A stretch of DNA of 64,000 nt from Plumapathes pennacea (GCA_964036295.1 OZ038465.1:10051667-10115666), one strand, 5' to 3'. Numbered from the stretch's first letter, positions 55,201 to 64,000 are shown. Notes: generated by a model from the sequence alone, not told the origin. Translations and numbers: made by a program.

Positions 55201-58200
55201 TTGATAGGCCAATCAACTTTCATCTGAGCAAACTATCAAGTGGTAAATTCTCCATACTGTATGATACATCTCTGGTGAAAGACTGAAGGAGAAAATTGAA
55301 GTTGATCACTCTCAGGAGTGGGACGTGTGACTCTTCACCATACTGATCAACCAGCGGCTCAGGATGGAGTGCTAGAGTGACTTTTACAAAAAACATGTGG
55401 AAAACAAATACGTCTTGAGAACCCCATGAAGAGCTACACATTAATTCATAAGTCGATGACACGTAGTTACTAATGTATTTACTAAAAACAAGTGCGTAGA
55501 ATAACTGACAGAGGAAACAGCGTTTGGCTTTATTTCTTTAAACTTGTGGCAGCATGTACATTATGTACACATTATCGTACTTTATATAAAGTCATAAATT
55601 CAAACATCTGATGAAAGTTAAGTCGAGTTCTACAGTACTTACCCTCTGTCATTCTCAGGAGGCCAGCCATCCTTGTTGGAGTAACTCTCCAGTGAATCAA
55701 GAAACAACACTTTGTTCAAACTAAAACAAGAAGCAGCAGCCAACTGATGAGATAGAAGTAAACTGGAGCTCTGATATAAATAGAGGATTTGCTCCTTCAT
55801 ACGTGTATTCTAAATGCTTTATTTTACCCCGGATAGTACTTCTCCCTTACCAAGCCAGGTAATCTTTGCCGTTGGGTGTGAACATCTTGGGTACTACTGT
55901 GTGAAGCCACCACACCGCGTCCCTCTGCATGGTACAAACGTTAGTCTGGAAGTCGTGCAGCACTGAAATGTCTGCAAGTTGAAAACAAAATGAGGCAAAG
56001 CATTGCTGAGAGAACTGATCCCCTCGCGCAGATTGCGAGGAATTGTGTGCGATTAGAATTCTAGCAGGGTTCGGGAATTATACTCATCAGAGATGAAGCT
56101 CAAGCTGGCCAGTCTATTAAAGTGCCTATAAACCTTCAGACGTTACGTTTTTATATGAAAGTGAGGAAGGAAGTGATCTAAGCAACTTATACTCAAAGAA
56201 ACTCCGTTCCGAAGCGTTCTTATACTTTTTTCACGCGGATGAATTCAGAATTCCGAAATCTTGACCGAGCGACACGGGAGACTGGGTCTGTGACGTCACA
56301 GAAGGGACTGGCATTGCTTTGGCGTCTCTTTGCCTTAGTTGTTTTTCTCCCTTGGTTACGTTTTTCTCGGCAACACATCTATGAGGCATAATTCTCACCT
56401 CGCCAACTGCAAAATCTGTGTGAAAGTTTTGTTTGACAAGAAACGAGTCCCTCCTCTGACGTCATAACCCAGGCTCTCGATCGAAAAACTTTGCGCGGTC
56501 AGATTCAAAATGGCGGTCAAAATCGCATGTTTGCCGGGCGGAAAAATATATAAAAACGCTTCGGAGCGGAGTTTCTTTGGCCATAAGTTGTTTAGATTAC
56601 TTCCTACTTTCATATAAAAACGTAACGTCTGAAGGTTTATAGGCACTTTAAACTCTCCACTCATGAGTTGTGTTCAAGAAAATTTGAGAGAAGTAGGCCC
56701 TACGTCTGGGAATTTTCACTGCCTGACAAAGGCAAACACAGTTGAGCACCGAAAAGTGGCAAAGTGATAGAATGAAGAGAACAAATGGTAGAATATACTG
56801 TTATAGTACATCAAATGCACACCTTTCTTGTCTCCTCTGTTGAAGGCAGCTGCCGAATCTTTCACAGCTGGAGTGACACTCAACATGATCGTCATTGAGA
56901 TCAAGTCCGTCAAAGACATCATCATACGATCCTGTAAAGAAAGGGAACAAACAGAGTAAATCTACGTGAAAAGCCACTCGAGAACGGCCCTGATTTTAGT
57001 TATTTTTATTAATATAAATACAAACAACCAAAAAAAGAACGGCCCTGATACAGGGTGATCCGGAACCCACTGACATCTCCAATCAATCACGTTTTGAGGT
57101 TGGCATCTTTTACACTTTTAATAAGGTCGAGCCAACCAAGCATGGATTGCACCACGATAAAAGCTAAAGTTCGTAACGTCAACCAACACATTCTTTACAT
57201 TTAGCAAATCCACATCGTAGTATAAAGCCCTGCTCAAACGATACATACGGTCGCCAAAGAGACTCACACGTCGACACCTCCAAATTCCATTCAATTGATG
57301 GCCGAACGGTAAGTGTTGAGTCGAATTGGATGCAAATTTGAGCTACACAAGAGTCGATCCAAGTCGACCCGAACGGGTAGTCAAACGATACCAAAGTTGA
57401 ACACAAGTCCGACACGAAGTATGTTTGACATCTCGTCTCTCGAGTGAAGGGCCTCACATCAAGAGACCAAAACATAATGGACTTTCCGCATGTACAGTAC
57501 ATAAGGACAACCACTCTAATGCTCAACATCAAACTATTCCAATGCTATTCTCATAAACGTGTCCACTTTAAATACCCATTCACGATCACGACTCATAACG
57601 GATTCAACTTGTGTACAATCTTGCATGTTTCATACTGTACTTCAAATGGAGTACCTTACCTTAAAAGTGGGTTCCAGGTCTTTGAACTGTGACTCGGTCC
57701 TCTCCTGCATGAAGCCTCGGCAAAGCTCTAAAAACTGCAGCTCGTGTCTCAGGGAACGCACTATCTCCCGCAACAGAGATCGCGACGCTCGCAAGTAATC
57801 ATCCCTATAATCAGAATCAGCAAACACAATGACTACAAATGTTTCTATCCTCATAGAAATTAAATAAATTAGGCTGCACTATCATCATGCTACGTGTAGA
57901 TCGTCGAGCCAAAACACAGCATCTGTAACATCACGAACGAGTATGGTTACACAGTAATAAAAATATTTGCGATTAAATATCACCTCTAGCATGACCTCAA
58001 TTTAAAGTTACTGCTGATGATGGTGTGAAGTTGTGGTACTCCCTTCATACTGTGCTGTACTACGGTACGTGTTCAAAACGTGAATCTTGTAGTACAGTAT
58101 ATCAATAAATGCTGAGGCTGCTATGTACCCGTTCGAACTAGATAGATAATAATAAATAAGCATCCAGAACAAGATAACGGCTTTTTCAACGTTTGGTAAT

Positions 58201-61200
58201 GACTTGCAGGGAGCAACTAAGTGTCATTTGAAATATTGAAAGTCAACTTCATTTTCGTTAAGTTTCAGAAGTGTGAACGGGGCTAAAATTAGTAATACTA
58301 TCAACCCTATTTACTAGTACTGTAAGTATTACACAAGGCATACTATAATAATAATATACATGTATACTGTAGGTTGGTTGTGATCGTCCGGGTTAGAGTA
58401 GTCTCCAGAAAGACTGTTGTTGGTGACTGACGTTTCGACTACCTGAGCGGAAGTCATCTTCAGAGTCAAGTGAAAAGTATTCGTCAGATGGCGGTATATA
58501 TGTCTCTGGTTGTAGAAGTGATTGGCCCACAAACCCATCACGACTCTACGCGACTTACTGACCAACGTAAAGGACAAAGACGAACCCATCAACAGACAGG
58601 GAACAGTATACAGAATATCTTGTACTGACTGCAAAGCCACCTACATCGGTGAAACTGGCAGAAACCTGAACACGAGACTTACTGAACACAAACGAGCTAC
58701 CAGAAACGGCGACATCAGAAATCACATCTCTGAACACCACCGACAGACTAAACACGGCATCAACTGGGACTCTGCTGAATGCATCAGCCACAGTACCAAC
58801 TACTACCAACGACTTACACTGGAAAGCTGGTACACAAACTTAGAACGGAAACCACTCAACAGATGTCAACAACTACCGGCACCTTACAAACGACTGATAG
58901 ATGACATCAAACGCAACCGAACGAACAATAGACTAATCAACAGGACAAAAGAACATCAACTGACCAATAACGAAACACAACCAAGCCGACTCGACCAACC
59001 ATAGACCGACATAACGGACCAATCACTTCTACAACCAGAGACATATATACCGCCATCTGACGAATACTTTTCACTTGACTCTGAAGATGACTTCCGCTCA
59101 GGTAGTCGAAACGTCAGTCACCAACAACAGTCTTTCTGGAGACTACTCTAACCCGGACGATCACAACCAACCTACTGTTCACACTCCTGGGTTCAAACCA
59201 TTTGCCATACATGTATACTGTAGACAAACCTATTTGCTAGCAAGTCTTGGAAGACCATGGCCAGTAACTGAGTAGTAAGAAAATGAAAAAAAAAAAGTTG
59301 ATTAGAGCAGTCAATCAATAAATGAGTCAATCAACTTAACTGTCTGCCTGTCTATCTAAGGTACCTACTACAGTACACCCTTTTGTCTGTCTCTACATCA
59401 ATCTGCCTGCCATTACCTTCCACAAAATATCATTCTAATGTACAGTGTTCACCTTGGCAGATTGTTCTGGCTTGTTCTGAAAAATCATTCCTAGCAGGGC
59501 CATGTTGTTGGGGTTGCGGCTTGTAGACAGTTCATTGTAGATCACATGCTTCATTAACGTGTGAAGGTTATCTGGGTGTTGGTTTATCAGCTCTCTGCCA
59601 ATAAACAACGTCACGCATCATATTAACCACTACTGTAAACTGTAAAATTACTGAGAAAAACTAGTTTCCAAGGCTAAAGTGTGATTGAAACTGGAAATTT
59701 AGCAGAATACAGAGTTGGAAATTAACTTTTGTGTCCCCATCCAATCTCTTGTGCCCAAAATCTTCTTTGTTCATGTTTCACTGTGTTAAAAAGTTGCATC
59801 ATTATTAAGCACCAAGTGGCAAGATTTTTCTCAAAGCCATTGATTGCCCAAGGGATGCCAACTAGTGCACATTACTGTATTTGGTTGCCCCAGCATGTTT
59901 TCTGTTTCCTGGGACAACTGGACAACCATTAATTTCAAACCCCAATACAATGCAGGAATCAGCACTTCATACATGTACTGTATTACCTGATACACAACAC
60001 AAAGTGGTTGATGGTGGGCTTGGTTTTAATTCTGATTCTGATCAAGTTACTGATCACCTCCACATCTTCATGACTGTGAGAGCCACAGTTCACACACAGA
60101 GACAGCAGAAGCTCCTGACTTGGCCGTGTCAACTGCAGCGAGACAAATTACAAGTATGTCAGGTTGCCCATCACCATCTATTCGATCAAAATATTGCTGC
60201 AGTTTACAGATGTTTGCAGGCAATATTTCTACATGATAAGGAGAACTAAGCAAGACCTTACAAGCTATAGTTCTGCATGTATAAATTCTTAATAGTCAAA
60301 TCTTCTTTTAGTATATTCATGTACATGTATGTGTGCTGTAGATCATGGTGCGCATGCTTCGCAATCCCTCAAAACGAGATCACAGAGGTTTCGCTGTGCT
60401 CATGGCGGTTAGATAACCTAACCATGACCATAACCTAACCCTAATCCTAACCCTAACGTAATCCTAACTCCAAATCTAAACCTAACCTCCCTAAGCGAGG
60501 CGAAACTTCGGTGATCTCGTTTTGAGGGATTGCGTAGCGTGCTCACTGTAGATTATCAACTAACTGAACAACCTCATTGATATCTTTTTCAATATTTTAC
60601 AAAATGTATGTTGCATCAAGTACTGTACATGTACTTCATAATTGGGTGTCCCCAAGGTTGTGAAGAAAGGAAGGAAAGAAGTGAAGAAAATTACTCATTA
60701 TCATTCTTATTGTATTAGTTAAAAATATTTTTTTTATTTTCTTTTACATAATTATTTACCTAAGTGAAGGCCATTTCCATACACATTCATTTGTACATAA
60801 TATAATTATCTAACAATGAAAAAGATTGACGAGAACTTTTCAAATGAGTGGTAAACTATACCTTTGGGTTCTGTAACCATGCTTCCATCTTTTGTGAGAT
60901 CAACAGGCGCACCTGGCTGTAGCCGCAGGTAACAGTGAGCAGCTTCAGGAGATTTCTGGACATGCTGTCAAGCGGCTGCCGTCTGGTCAACTGATCCTGG
61001 ACTAGCTCTAGGATGTATGATTGAATGTTGTGCTCCACTGATGGAGAGACAAACCTGAAATAAAATGGGAAGACTGTAGTTTTTGAGATGTGCAGCAGAG
61101 ATACATTTGTTGGTAGACTGGTAAGGCCTTGTTTATATGGTAAAAAGTTGTCCCAGGGACCCACGTCTACCTCCTCCCTGAGCCACCCTGGGAAAACCAG

Positions 61201-61956
61201 GTAATACAGCATAATTTCTTTATAAATAATAGCAAGATATTTACACAAGAAGATTTCCCCACCCTACCCACCCTCTTCCAGTATTATTTTGTTTTGCAGC
61301 AGCTCATGGCAAATCCCTGAGGGGTTTACTGTATTTTTAAAAGATGAGATGAGGTACTGTATTCTTGATCAACAAAATACGATGTGAAGTTGGATGTGGG
61401 AAATGTAAAGTTCAAAAATACAGTATATCACCAAACATCTAATGTGTGTCATTTGTCTTGCTTCTCAAATAATTTAGGTGCACAAAGTTGACATAATGAC
61501 AATAGGGGAGGAAAGGGGGGTTTATTGGAACATTTACGATATTCATACTGTACAATAAACTTACTGTGTATTAGATTTTCTCTGTCCAAATTGAGTTGAA
61601 GAAAATTAATCATGAAGATGAAATAACAGTACATGTATTACATATTGCACTAGAATAAATCTACAGAGCTCACAATCAAGAGCTTTCATGAACGTTTTTC
61701 AATACTCTATTAATTACATTACATTACTGTACATGAACAATACACCTGAGTGCATGTACTTTCTGAAAACACTTCACTACCTTGGGAACACAGCGGCGAC
61801 TTCTTCATCCAGTGAACTAGCAGTTTCCATCTCTTCAATTACCTCTTCATCTTCCCTTGCTGAAGTTGCTGTGGTTATTACAAGACAAGGAACATATTTA
61901 AGACCTTGGAAGTGAAGCACATTCAAATGACTTCTCTGTGTGCACCAGGCCACAGG

Positions 61957-62041
<85 letters not shown>

Positions 62042-63533
62042 TATTATAATTATAAGGCATGTTTCTCTGTTTTACAGCATTGCTGCCTCAGTGCAAGGAA
62101 TTATTTGTATGCATTGAAAGCACATACCAATATTTGAAATCGTGAGAAATTTTGAGCATTGTAACTTAAAAATCTACAAAGTTACAGCGCTGTTTCAATT
62201 TGTAGAGATTTGTATGGGGAAAGACAGTTTGGCCTACCAAGCCTCGCTTTCATGCATTTGCAGCACTTTACATACACGATAAGTTCGCTTAATTTCAGTA
62301 CATACACTGTTCAAATTGCACAAAGCCTACTACTTAAAATATGGACTTTGATGTGGTGTCAGAAAATTTATCTTAAAAGTTAACCTTCTGAATGTGTATA
62401 AATTAGGTCTGCCATTTATGAATAAAGTCTATAATATTGTTTGTTTTATGGGACATTACTTGGTTGCGCTGCTAGTTCCACTGTTTTCCCAGCAGGATCA
62501 CTTGATTGCCGCTGAAATCGCCTGGGGTCACTCTTCTTTGTTCCAAATGCAGTCAGAATGTTGTCCACAAAAGACTGACACTGCTCACTGTCCACCCAGG
62601 TCCTGTCTCCCAGAGCATCTTCAACGTAGACCTTCACAAATGACTCAGGCCAGTCATCCTCCTCTTGGAAGGCGAACATTAAGATGTTACAGGCCACAAA
62701 TGACACAAGCGACGTGGAGCTTTTGTTGCCTTTGATGCTCAAAGGGACATCTCGCTTTAGGATTCCAGTGAGTGCCTAGATGAGAAGAAACTATCAGCCT
62801 GACCAAAATTATTATGTCATAACAATCAGCTTTACAGTATCATTTCATTGATCAGCAGTATTAATGAGAAAGTGGCACTGGTAATCTTGAGCAAGAATTG
62901 TTCTGACAAAGGACTAATGCTCTGGCTAAAACCATAAAAATGGTTGTTAACCCATTCACTCCCAAGAGTGATCACCTTCAATTTTCTTCTTCCATTTCTC
63001 ATCAGATTCAGAATACATTTTTATTAGTAAATTGTACATATTTCACATGTTTCAAAAACGTTTCAAAAGTTTGGGATCATACACACTCATTGAAAGCTGT
63101 AACTGTATACAATCTCTCTGTTGAGTCAGAGTGTACTACTGTATTGACCAAACCCTGGAGATTCAGACTAAAAAAGATATCAGAGCAAGAATACCACAAA
63201 TAACTCTTTGCTCAAGTGAAGTGAAAAGCTTAAGCAGAACTGTGGCAATGGAAGTGTACACTACATAATTCCAAGGTGGATGCCAGCTTACCTCCACAAC
63301 TCTCCTGGACATGAAAATCTCTGGTTTACTTTTGGCCAGGTAAGTGAGACTAACCAACATCATGATGTCAGGCTTGGCTCTGTTTAATCGCAGGCTCTTG
63401 ATGGCTCCCAGGATTAGAGCATCCACTATCTGTTTGTTTCCACTTGATTCTGCATCAAGGATTCGCTCCTCAAGCTCTGTGGCTTTCACTGCAAAGGCAT
63501 CAGGATAGAGTTGGATCATGTTAATAGAACTCC
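32771..63533 (-). CDS. INTS1: Integrator complex subunit 1, partial (N-terminus outside window)
   Basis: Large helical-repeat scaffold of the nuclear Integrator complex, which cleaves snRNA 3' ends and attenuates Pol II. I identified it by blocks I recall from the animal family: KVYVEDALGDR, RRQPLDSMSRNLLKLLT, TCGYSQVRLL, GYSGWRNFP, SKSPDFLL-type RSRSPDFLLDIIQRQ, EWIKLRMIRSNTPR, FAQSFGIPVNSM, RKIASSHPTLLLRHLPM, ALLRGRVHL and YLPEFVSLCNEHA. The 51 visible exons, all phase-consistent, encode about 2,138 residues ending ...SFQLLNVD. Human INTS1 is about 2,190, so most of the protein is here. Exon coordinates are in the next three entries. The first visible exon starts mid-codon, so at least one exon lies beyond 64000. 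Oddities are a 38-nt exon beside a Penelope insertion, a NAGNAG acceptor, and an acceptor preceded by an uninterrupted T run. Confidence 0.95.
32918..33030. repeat. (ATC)n/(AAC)n simple repeat near INTS1 3' end
   Basis: ATC-rich trinucleotides followed by CAA/ACA triplets, inside the last INTS1 intron. Confidence 0.85.
33565..33674. mobile_element. Short MITE with CTCCCTTAGTAACGT ends
   Basis: The perfect 15-bp inverted repeat CTCCCTTAGTAACGT lies at 33565-33579 and 33660-33674, with internal copies of AACGT/ACGTT. In the INTS1 intron between exons 33824-33915 and 33110-33219. Confidence 0.65.
36875..37170. mobile_element. Two adjacent palindromic MITEs
   Basis: 36875-36974 is a near-perfect hairpin: attacacggcgg at one end, ccgccgtgtaat at the other, with a short loop in the AT-rich centre. 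It is followed at once by 36980-37170, whose ends are ttttattatattagacacga and its complement. Noncoding, in an INTS1 intron. Confidence 0.7.
38161..38404. mobile_element. GGGCCC/GGATTAG fold-back MITE
   Basis: The left part (ctgggtccggtttttcgaaa then taatccaggatta) is inverted at the right (taatccaggattagcctaat then tgaaaaactgggcccag). In an INTS1 intron between exons 38722-38833 and 37897-38008. Confidence 0.65.
41544..41571. repeat. A homopolymer serving as polypyrimidine tract
   Basis: On the INTS1 strand this is an uninterrupted run of about 28 T, directly before the gcag acceptor of the exon at 41453-41539. Confidence 0.9.
42019..51221 (-). CDS. INTS1: INTS1 exons, central block (13 exons)
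   Basis: Exons in transcription order: 51092-51221, 50508-50678, 50009-50152, 48962-49189, 48581-48685, 47467-47617, 46247-46369, 45210-45368, 44679-44751, 44115-44188, 42861-42956, 42492-42588, 42019-42067. They include ASQSMPWLAELVQSAEGSLE, LPVQCLCEFLLL and LLQEWIKLRMIRSNTPR. The start of the exon ending at 46247 is ambiguous. The acceptor giving W-A-K-N-Q-D-Q (exon up to 46369) keeps frame with the phase-1 donor at 47467. A nearby CAG (up to 46373) would break the frame, so I chose 46369. The exons at 42492-42588 and 42019-42067 encode a Ser/Pro/Gln-rich, probably disordered linker. Confidence 0.91.
43291..43822. mobile_element. TA-flanked fold-back MITE, AGGCCCTGTTTATATGAGAA type
   Basis: The left terminus AGGCCCTGTTTATATGAGAA is inverted at the right end (ttctcatataaacagggcct), with TA outside. 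The GC-rich interior repeats GTCACCCTc and CCCGGG-like words. A diverged partial copy lies at 61126-61203. Noncoding, within an INTS1 intron. Confidence 0.75.
45866..46126 (-). mobile_element. tRNA-Ser-derived SINE
   Basis: On the minus strand the first 77 bp (46126-46050) resemble a serine tRNA: an A-box region GTGGCCGAGTGATGAGG, anticodon loop CTTGAAA (UGA anticodon) and B-box GGTTCAAGTCC. The body continues to a short AT-rich tail (aataaagacactttacttta). This is the layout of a tRNA-derived SINE, inserted in the INTS1 intron between exons 46247-46369 and 45210-45368. Confidence 0.75.
46170..46199. repeat. A homopolymer, 30 bp
   Basis: A long A run between the tRNA-Ser SINE and an INTS1 exon. 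It is on the wrong side of the SINE to be its tail. Confidence 0.9.
46500..46640 (+). mobile_element. Possible SINE relic
   Basis: A B-box-like aaattcgaatcctg follows a weak A-box-like region at tRNA-like spacing. The head is degenerate and no tail is seen. Lies in an INTS1 intron. Confidence 0.3.
47773..47923. mobile_element. pogo-like MITE
   Basis: The termini CAGTGGAACCCC and the imperfect inverse gggtcccactg are flanked by TA on both sides. The inner ACACGGCCAC is inverted as gtggctgt/tggccgt. This CAGTGGAACC end is typical of pogo/Tigger-derived MITEs. In an INTS1 intron. Confidence 0.65.
48719..48860. mobile_element. GAGCCGTTTTC MITE family, truncated copy 4
   Basis: Only the right half is present: ttgctcgcgcgagaaaatcg through ccgaaaacggctct. 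In an INTS1 intron. Confidence 0.6.
49299..49323. repeat. G homopolymer, 25 bp
   Basis: An unbroken G run in an INTS1 intron, able to form a G-quadruplex or to be a sequencing-sensitive site. Confidence 0.9.
51289..51653. mobile_element. TA-flanked TGCAAGTC MITE, copy 2
   Basis: Same family and orientation as the element at 20919-21349, closely similar over most of its length but about 65 bp shorter near the right end. TA dinucleotides flank it at 51287-51288 and 51654-51655. Located in an INTS1 intron. Confidence 0.8.
51824..52142. mobile_element. GAGCCGTTTTC MITE family, copy 3
   Basis: Starts tagggccgttttcg and ends cgaaaacggctcta. The interior carries the same CAATCAGGTTTTGCT and CGCAAAAC words as the RHOT-intron copies. 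Lies in an INTS1 intron. Confidence 0.7.
52420..63533 (-). CDS. INTS1: INTS1 exons, 5' block (17 exons)
   Basis: Exons in transcription order: 63292-63533, 62460-62775, 61781-61868, 60862-61054, 59987-60132, 59453-59594, 59230-59267, 57660-57804, 56823-56931, 55851-55971, 55643-55720, 54949-55103, 54291-54387, 53435-53526, 53187-53247, 52775-52850, 52420-52544. The second exon carries the conserved block around VYVEDALGDRTWVD, probably the family's N-terminal domain (DUF3677). An acidic linker follows (DEEVIEEMETASS). The 38-nt exon at 59230-59267 encodes LLAMVFQDLLAN; without it, phase between its neighbours would be wrong, which confirms it. The exon at 53435-53526 reads YFPPKLAISNLYWKGW and completes the split glycine codons on both sides. 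Confidence 0.93.
52890..53110. repeat. (ATC)n microsatellite in INTS1 intron
   Basis: ATC/CAT trinucleotides with CAC and GTC variants, producing artificial poly-Asp, poly-Met and poly-Ser frames. Between the INTS1 exons at 53187-53247 and 52775-52850. Confidence 0.93.
53311..53427. repeat. Three-copy 38-bp minisatellite next to an INTS1 exon
   Basis: The unit acacgtttcttgcttcgtag plus 18 bp (aatatagttagtaaagta) is repeated at 53311, 53349 and 53387 with few changes. It ends about 8 bp short of the exon at 53435-53526, just inside that exon's splice donor. Confidence 0.9.
54450..54909. mobile_element. GGGCCC-terminated MITE containing a second nested MITE
   Basis: Outer ends GGGCCCGCTTGTTCAAAGC and GCTTTGAACAGCCGGGCCC are imperfect inverted repeats. 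Inside, at about 54657-54863, a separate palindrome has ends GCAGTGTCATGAGATGCGC and GCGCATCTCATGCCACTGCC. Related outer elements occur at 38161-38404 and about 29960-30050. In an INTS1 intron. Confidence 0.75.
55150..55322. mobile_element. CTCCCAA-ended dispersed repeat, best copy
   Basis: An element of about 170 bp with ends ttctcccaaccactc and ctctcaggagtgg. Diverged or partial relatives occur near 5919-6030, 7367-7460, 14379-14518, 42686-42806, 49813-49985 and 62949-63010. Noncoding; the class is unknown but the inverted ends suggest a MITE. Confidence 0.55.
56122..56647. mobile_element. MITE with 41-bp perfect terminal inverted repeats, TTAAA duplication
   Basis: The left end GTGCCTATAAACCTTCAGAC continues as a perfect match of about 41 bp to the complement of the right end. 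TTAAA duplications flank it at 56117-56121 and 56648-56652. The inner half holds a second, weaker inverted match. Noncoding, in an INTS1 intron. Confidence 0.85.
57227..57450. mobile_element. Diverged relative of the AAGCCCTG MITE family
   Basis: Begins TATAAAGCCCTGCTCAAACGA, like the ends of the two TGCAAGTC elements, and is rich in GTCGA and CAAGTC words. The right terminus is unclear. Lies in the INTS1 intron between exons 57660-57804 and 56823-56931. Confidence 0.45.
58373..59206 (+). mobile_element. Penelope-like element remnant with long inverted arms
   Basis: Two near-identical arms of about 159 bp lie in opposite orientation at 58369-58528 and 59017-59175. Between them is a GIY-YIG endonuclease frame. 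A 17-bp duplication, atacatgtatactgtag, flanks the insert at 58356-58372 and 59207-59223, as expected for a target-site duplication. No reverse transcriptase remains, so this is a 5'-truncated or internally deleted copy. Penelope-like elements are known to carry a GIY-YIG domain and LTR-like repeats that can be inverted. It lies in the INTS1 intron between the exons at 59230-59267 and 57660-57804, antisense to the gene. Confidence 0.85.
58522..59004 (+). CDS. GIY-YIG endonuclease domain of a Penelope-like element
   Basis: An open frame of 160 codons. Residues 28-30 (TVY) and 41-43 (YIG) are the GIY and YIG motifs, with the CTDC pair (34-37) between them and GRNLNTRLTEHK following. SEHHRQTKH lies further on, giving the CCHH pattern typical of Penelope-like endonucleases, then LESWYTNLERKPLNRCQQLP. 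The domain would nick DNA for retrotransposition in a full element. Here the frame begins inside the left arm and lacks an upstream reverse transcriptase, so it is a fragment rather than a functional host gene. No frameshift is visible within the domain. Confidence 0.8.
   Translation: MAHKPITTLRDLLTNVKDKDEPINRQGTVYRISCTDCKATYIGETGRNLNTRLTEHKRATRNGDIRNHISEHHRQTKHGINWDSAECISHSTNYYQRLTLESWYTNLERKPLNRCQQLPAPYKRLIDDIKRNRTNNRLINRTKEHQLTNNETQPSRLDQP
60352..60545. mobile_element. Inverted-repeat element with telomere-like core
   Basis: The arms contain GCAATCCCTCAAAACGAGAT and its complement. The core at about 60413-60489 is a degenerate run of TAACCC/CCTAA units. In the INTS1 intron between exons 60862-61054 and 59987-60132. 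Confidence 0.65.
61126..61203. mobile_element. Partial copy of the AGGCCCTGTTTATATG MITE
   Basis: aaggccttgtttatatggta then aaaagttgtcccagggaccc resembles the left end of the element at 43291-43822. The right end is missing. Confidence 0.55.
61957..62053. repeat. (ATA)n-(ATT)n palindromic microsatellite
   Basis: About 15 ATA triplets switch directly to a similar run of ATT triplets, forming a self-complementary hairpin. In an INTS1 intron. Confidence 0.9.
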
Positions 63534-63912
63534 CTAAATAACAAGCCACAGGTGTATATTTATTTCGTTCAAAATTACTTTTTGGGAAGCTTCTTTTTAG
63601 GGGAGGGAGGGGGGTGGGGTGTTACATTGGAGGGCATTTTGCATTTCAAAAAGGCTTGGGCTTCCCATGTTTGGTTTTAACAATAGAATGGTTGAGGAAA
63701 AGAAGACCATAATGTCTGTGACTTTGTGAGGTCTGTGAAACATACAGTATCTGTTCAAATTTTTATTGTTTTGGTCATAGATCAGCCAAACAATCCCATG
63801 CAGTATCACATCTTCTGCTCACCCATTTAATATTATTACATGAATTTATATATGGGTGGACACAATACAGAAGTATAAATTAGTTACTGTAGAATAGGGT
63901 CAGATTATGCTA

Positions 63913-64000
63913 TAGAGCTGTTTTCAAATGAACGTCAAAAATAATTGTGTGATCGCTTTGGTTTTGCATTTTCTACACTTTCCAATAATTGGTCCTAACA
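63913..64000. mobile_element. GAGCCGTTTTC MITE family, copy cut by window end
   Basis: Begins agagctgttttcaaatga and continues with tgtgtgatcgctttggtttt, matching the left part of the family. It runs off the window. Confidence 0.5.

Noticed and set aside
61957-62053. Possible CRISPR-like or satellite array
   Set aside because: Pure trinucleotide repeat with no spacers; the genome is eukaryotic.

Overview
The window is nuclear DNA from an intron-rich animal, most likely an anthozoan cnidarian such as a stony coral or sea anemone. The reasons are many short, conserved exons in long AT-rich introns, a divergent Paired-like homeobox gene, a Penelope-like retroelement remnant and abundant fold-back MITEs. 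The taxon is an inference. Operons and Shine-Dalgarno sites do not apply. Most long open frames are shadows; the real genes were rebuilt by joining exons at GT/AG borders with matching codon phase.

Layout. 1-7077: no gene I can support, only repeats and one weak two-exon candidate. 7165-21897, minus: complete RHOT/Miro gene, 25 coding exons, about 620 residues (two GTPase domains, two EF loops, C-terminal membrane anchor). 21898-22416: about 520 bp shared between divergent genes. 22417-25059, plus: complete phosphomannomutase (PMM2-type), 7 exons, about 251 residues. 25660-28017: spacer. 28018-31214, plus: Paired-like homeobox gene, 3 coding exons, about 249 residues, with an N-terminal eh1 motif and a C-terminal OAR motif. 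31215-32526: spacer. 32771-63533, minus, running off the right edge: Integrator complex subunit 1 (INTS1), 51 coding exons giving about 2,138 residues up to the natural stop; the N-terminus lies beyond the window.

Functionally these are unrelated housekeeping genes (mitochondrial trafficking, GDP-mannose supply, snRNA/RNA 3'-end processing) plus one developmental transcription factor. RHOT and PMM are head-to-head and may share a promoter; the homeobox gene and INTS1 converge.

The introns are the repeat-rich part. They hold TA-flanked and TTAAA-flanked MITE families, a tRNA-Ser-derived SINE, pogo-like MITEs, large trinucleotide arrays and a Penelope-like element. That element has long inverted arms, a GIY-YIG open frame and a 17-bp target duplication, and it sits 6 bp inside the splice donor of a 38-nt INTS1 exon. 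Each arm carries a possible hammerhead-ribozyme-like core.
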